Source of the DNA: Candidatus Bathyarchaeota archaeon
GTDB lineage: Archaea; Thermoproteota; Bathyarchaeia; Bathyarchaeales; Bathycorpusculaceae
Direction of reading: 5' to 3'
DNA length: 58,233 nucleotides
Assembly: GCA_003165195.1 (NCBI GenBank)
Contig: PLSP01000105.1
Span: 1-58,233 of the forward strand
The position numbers and the translations under genes are program-made. The notes below the pieces were generated by a model that made no database searches, was not told the origin of the DNA, and saw nothing but the letters and a program-made list of their open reading frames with translations. Below, one piece after another: positions 1-8,698 of the stretch; within the stretch, counting starts at the first letter, position 1, and each line of letters starts with the position of its first letter.

Positions 1-17
1 AATATTTATCTGATTAG

Positions 18-1475
18 CTATAAGTCGTCGTTTGCCATTCCTCGCGCAATCTCTGGGGAGTAAAAGTCAAAAACTGTTTTTCCGAAAAACTTTTCTTTAC
101 GGATTTTAAGCGCTTCAGCAAATGCTTCATTGACGCGAACGAATTTTCCTTCTTTATCTTTATAGAAAATTATGATTGGCGAAGAATCAATAATGAGGTT
201 AAGTTCCTGCTGCTCTTTTTCTAGACTTTCCTCCGTTTTCTTACGTTTAGTAATATCTATTGCCAACCCTCTAAGACCAACCATCTTGTTTCCAGAAATA
301 CGTGGCGTTGCAGTGATAAGTGCAGGAAAAGTAGTCCCATCTTTACGCACGAACGTATACTCAGCGGAAACATAACTGCCTCCGGCAAATAACCGCTGAA
401 TGTTTTTCGTTGCCCTTTCTTTATCTTTAGGGGCAATGAACTGCAGGACATTCAATCCTTTTTCCAGCTCCCCATGAGAATAGCCAGAAATCTCAAGAGA
501 CCTTTCATTGGCAAACACTACATGCCCAGTTATGTCGGTTTCAAAAACAATGTCCGGCAAACAATTTGCCAGTTCTCGGTACCTCTCCTCGCTTTCACGC
601 AGGATCTCCCCGGTCTTCTTGTTTTCAGTTACATCTAAGAACATGCCCTGCACTGCAGGCTGTCCATCATAGTAAACTCGATTTGCGAGTGAGCTCAGCC
701 AGATTATCGAGCCGTCTTTTCGCACCGCCCGAAACTCGAAACTTTTTTCCGCAGGTTCGCCCCGCAAACGGTTTTCCATGCGCTTAAAGAAAACATCCCT
801 GTCCTCAGGATATACCAAGCCCATGATTCCTGCGGGAGAAAGCGACGTTAACTCTTGAGATGAATAGCCCAAGATTTTTCCAAACGCTCCATTTGCAAAG
901 ACTATCCTTATCGGAGCTGTTAGCAGAATTGATATTCCTTGAAGTGAGTTCTCGACTAGTGCATGATACTTTGACTCTGATTTGGCAAGCAGTTCTCTTG
1001 ACTTCTTTCGTTCAACAATCTTGTTTATTGCGTCTGCTAATTCGCAGTAGACTGTTTCGGGAGAACCATTTTTGTCGAGGTAACGGTCAGCGCCAAGATT
1101 CAAAGCTTTGACTGCAACGTCTTCTCTGCCTTTTCCAGTAAACAATATAAAAGGAGTTTCTCTGTGTTGCTCTCTGAGTTCTCTTAGAAATTCTAAGCCA
1201 TTTTTCATGGGCATTTCATAATCCGAAACAATAGCATCATACGTCTGCTTTTCCAATTTTTCGAAGGCTTCATCAACGGAGGTGGCATTGTCAATCTCAA
1301 AATTGTTCTCCATCAATAGTATTTGTTTCGAAACTTCTAGAAGAGTCTGGTCATCATCAACATATAAAATACACAAAGTATCCTTTTTTTCAGAAGTTCC
1401 CACTATAAATGCTGGTTGAAAAGTAGTTTCAATTATCTTTAAATTTGAATCTTGACGAGCATTTGCTCCGCTCAT
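18..1475 (-). CDS. Response regulator receiver domain followed by PAS domains, no histidine kinase domain
   Basis: ORF track; N-terminal ILYVDDDQTLLEVSKQIL...VSDYEMPMKNGLEFL receiver motif, then PAS repeats (RKDGSIIWLSS, RKDGTTFPALITATPR); last PAS stops abruptly at ...ARGMANDDL. Confidence 0.85.
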   Translation of the reverse strand: MSGANARQDSNLKIIETTFQPAFIVGTSEKKDTLCILYVDDDQTLLEVSKQILLMENNFEIDNATSVDEAFEKLEKQTYDAIVSDYEMPMKNGLEFLRELREQHRETPFILFTGKGREDVAVKALNLGADRYLDKNGSPETVYCELADAINKIVERKKSRELLAKSESKYHALVENSLQGISILLTAPIRIVFANGAFGKILGYSSQELTSLSPAGIMGLVYPEDRDVFFKRMENRLRGEPAEKSFEFRAVRKDGSIIWLSSLANRVYYDGQPAVQGMFLDVTENKKTGEILRESEERYRELANCLPDIVFETDITGHVVFANERSLEISGYSHGELEKGLNVLQFIAPKDKERATKNIQRLFAGGSYVSAEYTFVRKDGTTFPALITATPRISGNKMVGLRGLAIDITKRKKTEESLEKEQQELNLIIDSSPIIIFYKDKEGKFVRVNEAFAEALKIRKEKFFGKTVFDFYSPEIARGMANDDL

Positions 1476-1802
1476 GGTCGAAAGTGGTTAGCGTTAAACT
1501 AAAAAGAGTTACGAATTCTACATACTTACACCAAATTCAGTACATAAAATTAAAGTTGCCAGCGCATCGCGCAAATGATTATTAGCTGAGTGCGGCAAAA
1601 CCTTCCAAGACCAACTCGGAGATGGAGCGACACAGAGATACAACGCACCATGAAACAAAAGGACATGAGAGTAACAACTAGGTTCAAACCCAACAGAATC
1701 TGCTATGTCGAATGAAATGCGAGTCACAGAGAATTTGAATGTGACTTTTCAATTTAGGCTGCTAACTCTCAGTTGACAATCCGGAAAGCTTTCTTTTTTT
1801 TA

Positions 1803-1966
1803 TCATCCGCCGGGGAATCCGTGAAAAGGCGTGTTTTCCCAGAGCAGTTTCCACCAGTCTTCCACAGTTATAGTTTCTCCGTGAACAATTATCTCTAAAA
1901 CCATCTTTAGCATAGCGTGGTGTCTGATTTCATCGGCTAACACCTTCCTAAACCAGGAAGCTGTAG
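1803..1966 (-). pseudogene. C-terminal fragment of a ferritin-like protein, 5' end missing
   Basis: Manual translation of minus strand: ASWFRKVLADEIRHHAMLKMVLEIIVHGETITVEDWWKLLWENTPFHGFPGG*; EIRHH-type helix; no start codon, abuts integrase remnant. Confidence 0.55.
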
Positions 1967-2513
1967 ACTACCTCAGAGCTTACTTTGAAAGCCGAAGAAA
2001 AGGCAGCCCAAGAGGCAGAACACCGCCAGAAAACATCAGAGATGATTCACTACTTATCCGAGACGGCCACAGCAGACACTCACGTCCAATAACACCTGCG
2101 CGCCTCTATGGCATAATTCATAACCTCTACATAGAAGCAGGATTATTGACCAGCAACCCTCTCGGAAGATGCTGCGACCTATGCGCTCACAGCATACGCA
2201 AATTCTACCGCACACAAATGGCATCTCTAGGCGCAGACCGCGACTACATCGAATACCTAAGAGGTATATACATGGCATCTGGCCTTAGCATAAAACCAAA
2301 AACCGAGTAAACAAACTTGACGCACTCAAAGAAATAATCCGCGCATGGGGACTCAACCCAGAAGAATTCTTAACTCGCGATGCAATGAGAGAACCAAACC
2401 GAACCGTAATCGATCGCTCAGAAATAGAAAACCAACAACTAAATCAACTGACTTCAGAGTTAAAGCAGCAAATGCTCAAGGAATCCGTTAAAACAAACCT
2501 GAAAAAAGGATAA
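1945..2513 (+). pseudogene. Decayed tyrosine recombinase/integrase, frameshifted and internally deleted
   Basis: Manual translation: FLNQEAVDYLRAYFESRRKGS...AHSIRKFYRTQMASLGADRDYIEYLRGIYMASGLSIKPKTE* then shifted frame VNKLDALKEIIRAWGLNPEEFLTRDAMREPNRTVIDRSEIENQQLNQL...*; HSxRKFxRT is the integrase HxxR box; expected nucleophile-Tyr segment absent. Confidence 0.75.
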
Positions 2514-2532
2514 ACTCAAGCTGGGCGAAAAG

Positions 2533-2605
2533 TAGCCCGGGAGAGATTCGAACTCTCGTCAGGGGGTCCAAAGCCCTCTATGCTTGACCACTACACCACC
2601 GGGCT
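2533..2605 (-). tRNA. tRNA-Gln(TTG)
   Basis: AGCCCGG/CCGGGCT acceptor, GAGAG-TTCGAAT-CTCTC T arm, anticodon loop CTTTGGA. Confidence 0.9.
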
Positions 2606-3053
2606 GCGAAGCTTTTTGTTTGATGCCAGTCTTTATGGACGATTTTTTTCCTAATAAGCGTTCTTGCGGAGGTGTACTAATATGTGCATTGCTTGAATCA
2701 AAAGGCAGGCGGCTGAGGCTCTAGTCTTTTAATTTTCCTCGACGGAAGCTTCAGGATAAACATTTTACGCAAAATGGATTAAAGAAGTTCTGTTTAAGTT
2801 GACATTTTTTGCATAAATTCAGTGCTAGAAAACGATTGATTTTTAAGCAGTTAGATATTGTTTCTTCCATCCCCATTTTTGCTGCATGAACTAAAATTCA
2901 AGTGTATTGTGTGCAATAACTTTATTAATACCACAAAGCTTAAATACTTAGTTAATAACTCTGCTTGTTTGCGCGGGCCGAATGTACTGTTTCTAGCCCA
3001 ACATTGGACTATGGTGACGGTTCTACGCATATCGAAATGAGGTAGAATATAAA

Positions 3054-3995
3054 GTGAGTAAAAAAGAAGTAGTCAAATCCGCACAACGTACAACAGATAA
3101 GTGCCCAGAATGCGGCGGCGAAAACTTAGTTCACGATTATGACACCGGAGAAACCGTGTGCGGCGACTGCGGATTAGTCCTCTACGAGCAAATGATGGAT
3201 AAAGGGCCAGAATGGCGCGCGTTTACCCAAGAAGAGAAAGCTTCAAGAAGCCGAGTTGGAGTACCCACATCTTACTCCGTTCACGACAAAGGATTATCCA
3301 CAGCAATTAGCCAAGTAGATCGAGACGCTTTCGGTAGAAAACTTCCACTGTCCACACGTCTGCAAATGTGGCGTCTCAGAAAATGGCAGATACGAAGCCG
3401 AGTACACTCATCCGTAGACAGAAACCTGGCTCAAGCCATGGCAGAACTCGACAGGCTCTCAGACAAAGTCTACATTCCACCGCCAATTAAAGAAAAAGCA
3501 GCTGTAGTTTACCGCAAAGCCCTCGACAAAGGCTTAGTCCGTGGAAGATCCATAGCAGCCATAGCAGCCGCAGCGCTTTACGCAGCGTGCAGAGCAAGCG
3601 GAACACCTAGAACACTACGAGAAATAGCCGAAGCAAGCCTTGTTGACAAGAAAGACGTCGCAAGATGTTACAGGCTACTGCTACGAGAACTTGACGTACA
3701 CATGCCTATTGCTGATCCATTAACGTACGTGTCTAAAATTGCTGAGAAAACTGGAATCTCCGGAAAAACCCAAGGCGCTGCCATACAAATCCTGCGGGAA
3801 GCAAGACGAAGACGCGCCGCTGCCGGAAAAGATCCGATGGGTTTAGCCGCTGCAGCCCTATACATTGCTTGCTTACAGAACAACGAGAAAAAGACGCAGA
3901 AAGACATTGCTGAAGCTGCCGGCGTAACTGAAGTAACCGTGCGCAACCGCTACAAAACACTTAAAAAACAGTTGAATTTAGAGCTGCCTGATTAA
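3054..3995 (+). CDS. tfb: Transcription initiation factor B (TFB)
   Basis: CPECGGENLVHDYDTGETVCGDCG zinc ribbon plus two cyclin repeats; GTG start. Confidence 0.97.
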   Translation: MSKKEVVKSAQRTTDKCPECGGENLVHDYDTGETVCGDCGLVLYEQMMDKGPEWRAFTQEEKASRSRVGVPTSYSVHDKGLSTAISQVDRDAFGRKLPLSTRLQMWRLRKWQIRSRVHSSVDRNLAQAMAELDRLSDKVYIPPPIKEKAAVVYRKALDKGLVRGRSIAAIAAAALYAACRASGTPRTLREIAEASLVDKKDVARCYRLLLRELDVHMPIADPLTYVSKIAEKTGISGKTQGAAIQILREARRRRAAAGKDPMGLAAAALYIACLQNNEKKTQKDIAEAAGVTEVTVRNRYKTLKKQLNLELPD

Positions 3996-4243
3996 GGCAC
4001 CTTTTTTAGTTGAGTATCAGTTTCTTCTTTTTCTTTTTCAGGTTCGTCTTCTTTTTCAAGTTCCAAAACTATAATGCCAATGTAGCCGCATTCTTCACAA
4101 TAATATTGTTTAGGAGTTAACCAGATCGCTAAGCTGCTTGCCAACCTGATTTTTGGGCTGCAACATCTTGGACAATAAATCTGAGTTATATTACGGTGCT
4201 TCACGTGCTTGAAGACGTCACGTATATCGTTTAAATTTGTCAT
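3992..4243 (-). CDS. Small zinc-ribbon protein
   Basis: CPRCCSPKI ... YYCEECGYIG two CxxC pairs. Confidence 0.7.
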   Translation of the reverse strand: MTNLNDIRDVFKHVKHRNITQIYCPRCCSPKIRLASSLAIWLTPKQYYCEECGYIGIIVLELEKEDEPEKEKEETDTQLKKVP

Positions 4244-4270
4244 TAAACGCAGCCCTACCGTAAAAGAAGC

Positions 4271-4579
4271 TTATTGCACTTCAATATTTTCGGTTGCATA
4301 ACCCATTTTGATCAAGAATTCGCGTATTCTGTCCCTATGGTCGCCCTGTAGCATGATTTGACCGTTTTTGCTGGTTCCGCCGCAAGCGCAGTAGGTTTTA
4401 AGTTTTTGTGCGACACTTGCTAAATTGATGTTTTTATCTTCCATGCCATCAATAACGGTGGTTGGTCTTCCGAATTTTCGTGTTTCAAGTCTAACGCGGA
4501 TTCTCTGTTGCTCTTTCTCGATTTCGCCGCAAACGCATAAATCCTTAGGGAGCCCGCATGTTGAACAAACTTCAGCCAT
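4271..4579 (-). CDS. Translation initiation factor aIF1 (SUI1 family)
   Basis: RKFGRPTTVIDGMEDKNINLASVAQKLKTYCACGGTSKNGQIMLQGDHRDRIREFLIKMGY. Confidence 0.95.
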   Translation of the reverse strand: MAEVCSTCGLPKDLCVCGEIEKEQQRIRVRLETRKFGRPTTVIDGMEDKNINLASVAQKLKTYCACGGTSKNGQIMLQGDHRDRIREFLIKMGYATENIEVQ

Positions 4580-5002
4580 TGATACTCACCAGTTCAATTA
4601 TCAACTGAAATATATAAAAGTTTCAAACGTAGAATTCGGATTCCAAGTATGGTTTGTAACTGGAAAGGGTTAATTAATTTCTCATCTGCCAAACCTTTTT
4701 GAAGTTGATATTTTATGGCAATCGCTGTTGAAAAACTTCAGCGTTTTGGCTTAACCAAAAACAAAGTGTAAGCTAACTTTGCATTGTTAGAAACGCGTTT
4801 ATTAACGATTGAAATTGATTTGGAGAGGTGGCCAACTCGCTCAGTCAACTTTTGCAAGCAATAGCTTTAGCGTTATTTGGGCATTCGATAAATCCCTGGC
4901 TTCTCAACTATGGAATCTAAAATAAACGCGCAAAATGCATGGCTGAATGTTGTAACGGAAGCGGCGTTACAGCCAAAAAGGGTAAGCTGCCTCTTTTATG
5001 TT

Positions 5003-5542
5003 TTAAATGTTATTCGTTGCCATATGCTTTGAGAGTTCAGCTATTTGGATTCTAAACTTGTCGTTCATTTTTGTGAAGCGCATAGCGGCTGAGGGGTGAA
5101 TAACTTCCAGATATTTTATGCCCTCTAACCTCGGAGCCTCCTTCGCTGAAGCACCAAGAAGCACAATTATTTCTGGTTTAATCATGCGTATTTGCATATT
5201 TAGGTAGGGCAAGCACGCTGCTACTTCGTCGGGGTAGGGTTTTCTGTTCTTTGGGGAGACATGCTTAACTATGTTAGTTATGAAAACATCTTCACGTTTT
5301 ATTCCATTTTCAGCTAACACTTTAGTAAGGTATTTTCCTGCCCTTCCAATGAATGGTCTTCCTGTTTCGTCTTCCTCAGCGCCTGGGTTCTGTCCCACCA
5401 GCATTATATTCGCGTTTAGTGGGCCTTCGCCGGGCACACAGTGTTTTGCTTCTTGCCAAAGCCTGCATCTTCTGCAGCCGCAGATTTGGGAGTTTAATTC
5501 TTCCAATGCCAATGTATTCGCCCTGTTGTAGGCTAGGTACAA
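5003..5542 (-). CDS. Family 4 uracil-DNA glycosylase
   Basis: CGCRRC..GEGPLNANIMLVGQNPGAEEDETGRPFIGRAGKYL; third Fe-S cysteine position is His (NIVKHVSP). Confidence 0.92.
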   Translation of the reverse strand: MYLAYNRANTLALEELNSQICGCRRCRLWQEAKHCVPGEGPLNANIMLVGQNPGAEEDETGRPFIGRAGKYLTKVLAENGIKREDVFITNIVKHVSPKNRKPYPDEVAACLPYLNMQIRMIKPEIIVLLGASAKEAPRLEGIKYLEVIHPSAAMRFTKMNDKFRIQIAELSKHMATNNI

Positions 5543-5637
5543 TCACACAACCTTAAAAAAACCACTCCATTACTAAGGATCTAGTTCTTGCCCCCGTTTT
5601 GCAAGAGTAAGCATTAGTTTTAACTGAAGGAAAAATA

Positions 5638-5940
5638 ATGACACAGGAAGAAACCATATCCGAGTCGATAGTAGAGGCCGCAGCTCGCGTTCTACTACGA
5701 GTCGCTTTCGTTTTTGAGCCACTAGCGCCAACAGCGATAAACGTTCTTATGAATCAGCAACTGCACAGGTTCAAAGAGTCGGGGGCAATTGGCAACTACA
5801 AAACTCACACAAAACGGCTAGGAAAGTTCCATTACCGTATCGAGATGAACTTGGAAGTAACTGGTATGCAAACAATTCATCTTTTGAGTAACATGTTCCC
5901 AAATCAACTAAGCAGATTCAGGAGGTGGTTCCATGACTGA
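5638..5940 (+). CDS. Hypothetical small protein
   Basis: ORF with downstream RBS-linked small ORF; no family recognised. Confidence 0.55.
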   Translation: MTQEETISESIVEAAARVLLRVAFVFEPLAPTAINVLMNQQLHRFKESGAIGNYKTHTKRLGKFHYRIEMNLEVTGMQTIHLLSNMFPNQLSRFRRWFHD

Positions 5941-6091
5941 AATGACAGAAAAGAAAGGCAAATTGAAGGTAACATTAGAGGTTGAAGTAAACGACGAATT
6001 GATGGCTTTGGCTAAAGATGCGATGGAAAAGATGCCGATGAAGATGCAGGAAATGATGCGCGGGCACGGCGAGAAGAAAGAAAGCATGTAA
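5933..6091 (+). CDS. 52-aa small protein
   Basis: Below track cut-off; GGAGGTGG just upstream of ATG; MTEMTEKKGKLKVTLEVEVNDELMALAKDAMEKMPMKMQEMMRGHGEKKESM. Confidence 0.55.
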   Translation: MTEMTEKKGKLKVTLEVEVNDELMALAKDAMEKMPMKMQEMMRGHGEKKESM

Positions 6092-6148
6092 GAAAAAACT
6101 AACGGCTATTGATGTCGTTATTCCCCCTAAAATTTTTAGGGCTTTTTA

Positions 6149-6415
6149 CTATTTTTCTAAATCAGCTTTCGATTCCTTTAAGTTGCTGATTCTCTCAAGA
6201 ACCTTCGCAATTAATTCATCCCTAATTTGGTCTCCTTCCACTTCAGCGGCCGCTGGATCATTCACTCTTAGTTTATGCGTTTCAACATGAGCTTCAATTA
6301 CCTCGCTCATAAGTTTAACATTAGGAATTAGCAAAATCCGTGCCCCACAGGAACATGTAATTACAGGCTGCTGTCTGTTGCCGCTTGTTTCGTTCTCAGA
6401 AATGTGAACGTTCAT
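6149..6415 (-). CDS. Hypothetical protein with possible metal-binding CSCGA motif
   Basis: ORF track; VITCSCGARILLIPNVKLMSEVIEAHVETHK. Confidence 0.6.
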   Translation of the reverse strand: MNVHISENETSGNRQQPVITCSCGARILLIPNVKLMSEVIEAHVETHKLRVNDPAAAEVEGDQIRDELIAKVLERISNLKESKADLEK

Positions 6416-6625
6416 TCCAATTCCTTCTTAGATTTTCTTTCATAGCTACAAGGTCTCTTTAAAAGATTATTCCAAATTTCTCAGCAATTAAGGCAAGAGA
6501 TCAAAAGCAGTTTTACACAACATTTTGCTTCAATAAACGCATTTTTACAAAAAGATTTAGTTAGCTACCTTTTAGTCTTTAGAAACATTTTATAGCTAAA
6601 ACTCAATTCTTGTTTTTGATCATGT

Positions 6626-6922
6626 ATGAAGTTTTTAATTGTTCAAAAAGTTAAACGTGAAGTGCCGATAGAGAAATGGGCTAAGTTGCTTCCGCTTCAA
6701 TTCAAATACTTCGACAAGTTGGAGAAAGAAGAGACGCTTGAGGTATACTATCACCTCATCGGTCAACAGGGAAGCATGTTAGTTGTGAATGTTGACTCAG
6801 ATGAGAAGCTCTCAAGAGTTATAGGACAAGATCCTTTGTTTTTTGAGTGCGACCGCGAAATTTATCCATTGACGACGCGCCAGACTCATGAGAAACAAAT
6901 AAAAGAACTTTTGAAGCCATAA
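6626..6922 (+). CDS. Hypothetical protein, possibly muconolactone isomerase-like fold
   Basis: ORF track; 98 aa, weak resemblance only. Confidence 0.55.
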   Translation: MKFLIVQKVKREVPIEKWAKLLPLQFKYFDKLEKEETLEVYYHLIGQQGSMLVVNVDSDEKLSRVIGQDPLFFECDREIYPLTTRQTHEKQIKELLKP

Positions 6923-6925
6923 ACG

Positions 6926-7498
6926 GTGGTCTTAAGTATGGGATGTCACGGCGGCTTCAACCTCGACGAGGCAACGAGGCGTTCATGGTATAATCCAGAT
7001 GTTATACTGCAGAATCTACACAGCGGCATGACTTTTGCAGACGTTGGCTGTGGGGACGGCTTCTTTAGCATTTTAGCAGCCAAAAAAGTAGGTGATAAAG
7101 GTGTGGTATACGCTGTCGACATTGACTCTTCAGCGATAGCAAAGTTGAAGACCAAAGCAAAAGCCGAAGGCCTAAGAAATATCGTTGCAAGAGCTGGCGC
7201 AGCTGAAGACATTGTTTTCTGCAAGGCCTGCGTTGACTTCGTCTTCTACAGCATGGTTCTCCATGACTTCACGGACCCAGAAATAGTGCTTAGAAATGCC
7301 AAACAAATGATAAAACCAAGCGGTCAACTTTTGGATTTGGACTGGAAAAAAATGGAAAATGGTTTTGGCCCACCTGCTCAGATTAGGTTCAGCGAGGATC
7401 AGGCGTCGGGATTGTTGCGCAATGCGGGCTTCCAAGTTGTGGACGTTAGGGATGCTGGAAGCTATCATTATGTTGTGTCTGCTAAGCCTCTGCCTTGA
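6926..7498 (+). CDS. Class I SAM-dependent methyltransferase
   Basis: GMTFADVGCGDGFFSILAAKKVGDKGVVYAVDIDSSAI. Confidence 0.92.
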   Translation: MVLSMGCHGGFNLDEATRRSWYNPDVILQNLHSGMTFADVGCGDGFFSILAAKKVGDKGVVYAVDIDSSAIAKLKTKAKAEGLRNIVARAGAAEDIVFCKACVDFVFYSMVLHDFTDPEIVLRNAKQMIKPSGQLLDLDWKKMENGFGPPAQIRFSEDQASGLLRNAGFQVVDVRDAGSYHYVVSAKPLP

Positions 7499-7501
7499 TT
7501 T

Positions 7502-8107
7502 TCATGCTTGTTCTGCATTAACGTAGAGTTCAAGCAGGTCCTGTTTGAAGCGTTCAGGCTGGTTGAGGTAGGCTGAATGAGACGCTCCACTATACACGAG
7601 CAGTTTGGCGTTGGGGATTTTATTGGCTAAGGTTCTCATTTCTTCTCCCGAAATGAAGTTGTCGTTTGAACCCCAAATTATGCGTACAGGAAACTTGAAT
7701 TTACTATAAACACTGATCAAATCATTATTCAATGCTCGGGCTGGAGCAATTAACAGCAGTCCCTTAACAGGCTTCTCTGATGCATACCTTAAGGCTATGT
7801 TTCCGCCTATACTAGCACCGACCAGCACAGGATCAGTTTCGCCAAAAACGTTCTTGACCGCCTCAGCCACAACCGAAACGTTAGTTTGAGGGTCTCTGGT
7901 TTTAGGTTGACAATTGCTTTTCAGTCCATACGGCATGTCCAAGGCTAAAAATGGCACATGTTTCTCAACTAACAAGTCAGTAACTCCGATGCTGTGCCAA
8001 ACATCTATTGTGTAGGATAAGCCATGCAAAAAAACAATTGGGATACCGGGCACATTTGAGTAGAAAGCTTGGCATTTATGTCCTGCCAAAGACATTGTTT
8101 TTTCCAT
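7502..8107 (-). CDS. Alpha/beta hydrolase
   Basis: VFLHGLSY, VLVGASIGGNIALRYA nucleophile elbow, GASHSAYL. Confidence 0.9.
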   Translation of the reverse strand: MEKTMSLAGHKCQAFYSNVPGIPIVFLHGLSYTIDVWHSIGVTDLLVEKHVPFLALDMPYGLKSNCQPKTRDPQTNVSVVAEAVKNVFGETDPVLVGASIGGNIALRYASEKPVKGLLLIAPARALNNDLISVYSKFKFPVRIIWGSNDNFISGEEMRTLANKIPNAKLLVYSGASHSAYLNQPERFKQDLLELYVNAEQA

Positions 8108-8208
8108 AAACTTAGGTAAAGCTTCGTTTCTAATAACTTTAACATAAAGCTTACCGTTTGCTGCGAAAAGAATAATAGCTTTCCTGAGCCACAGTAACTG
8201 GTGATTTT

Positions 8209-8685
8209 TTGTCTGTCCAAGTCGGCGATAAAGCGCCAGATTTCACGCTTCCCTCCCAAATGGGCGATAAGGTAACGCTCTCCGAGTACGTCGGCAAAAA
8301 AAACATAGTTCTTTACTTCTATCCTAAAGACGAGACTCCAGGTTGCACCCGAGAAGCTTGCAGTTTCCGCGACAGCTATCAGGAACTGGCAAATTTGGGT
8401 GCAGAAGTTTTAGGTGTAAGCGGGCAAAGCGTGGAGTCGCATAAGTCTTTTGCAACCCATCATGGCTTGCCCTTCATATTGCTAAGTGACGAAGAAAACA
8501 AAGTTCGTAAACTCTACGGCGTCCCCTCAACGATGGGTTTCCTTCCAGGAAGGACCACCTACATAATCGATAAAAAAGGTATTGTCCGCCACATTTTCAA
8601 CTCCCAAACTCAAGCGGAGCGCCATGTTGAAGAAGCAAAAAAGACGCTTGAGCAGCTGGAGAAGGAAGAGAAAGCCACCGCTTAA
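8209..8685 (+). CDS. Peroxiredoxin, Bcp/PrxQ type
   Basis: VGDKAPDFTLPSQMGDKVTLSEYVGKKNIVLYFYPKDETPGCTREACSFRD. Confidence 0.95.
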   Translation: MSVQVGDKAPDFTLPSQMGDKVTLSEYVGKKNIVLYFYPKDETPGCTREACSFRDSYQELANLGAEVLGVSGQSVESHKSFATHHGLPFILLSDEENKVRKLYGVPSTMGFLPGRTTYIIDKKGIVRHIFNSQTQAERHVEEAKKTLEQLEKEEKATA

Positions 8686-8698
8686 TGGAGAGCGCACA

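Noticed and set aside
1518-1727. Possible tRNA fragment suggested by GFEPS-like translation and GGTTCAAACCC
   Set aside because: Flanking bases do not pair as a T stem and no acceptor or anticodon arm fits; no match to the tRNA-Gln 3' end, so no att site is claimed.
1831-1842. GCGTGTTTTCCC match to the 133-bp repeat
   Set aside because: Only 12 nt, inside the ferritin-like remnant coding sequence; likely chance.
2054-2278. Minus-strand 74-aa ORF
   Set aside because: Antisense to the recombinase remnant, which has clear family motifs.
4820-4912. 30-aa GTG ORF (VANSLSQLLQAIALALFGHSINPWLLNYGI)
   Set aside because: Has an upstream GGAGAG, but it is too short and unsupported to call without conservation.
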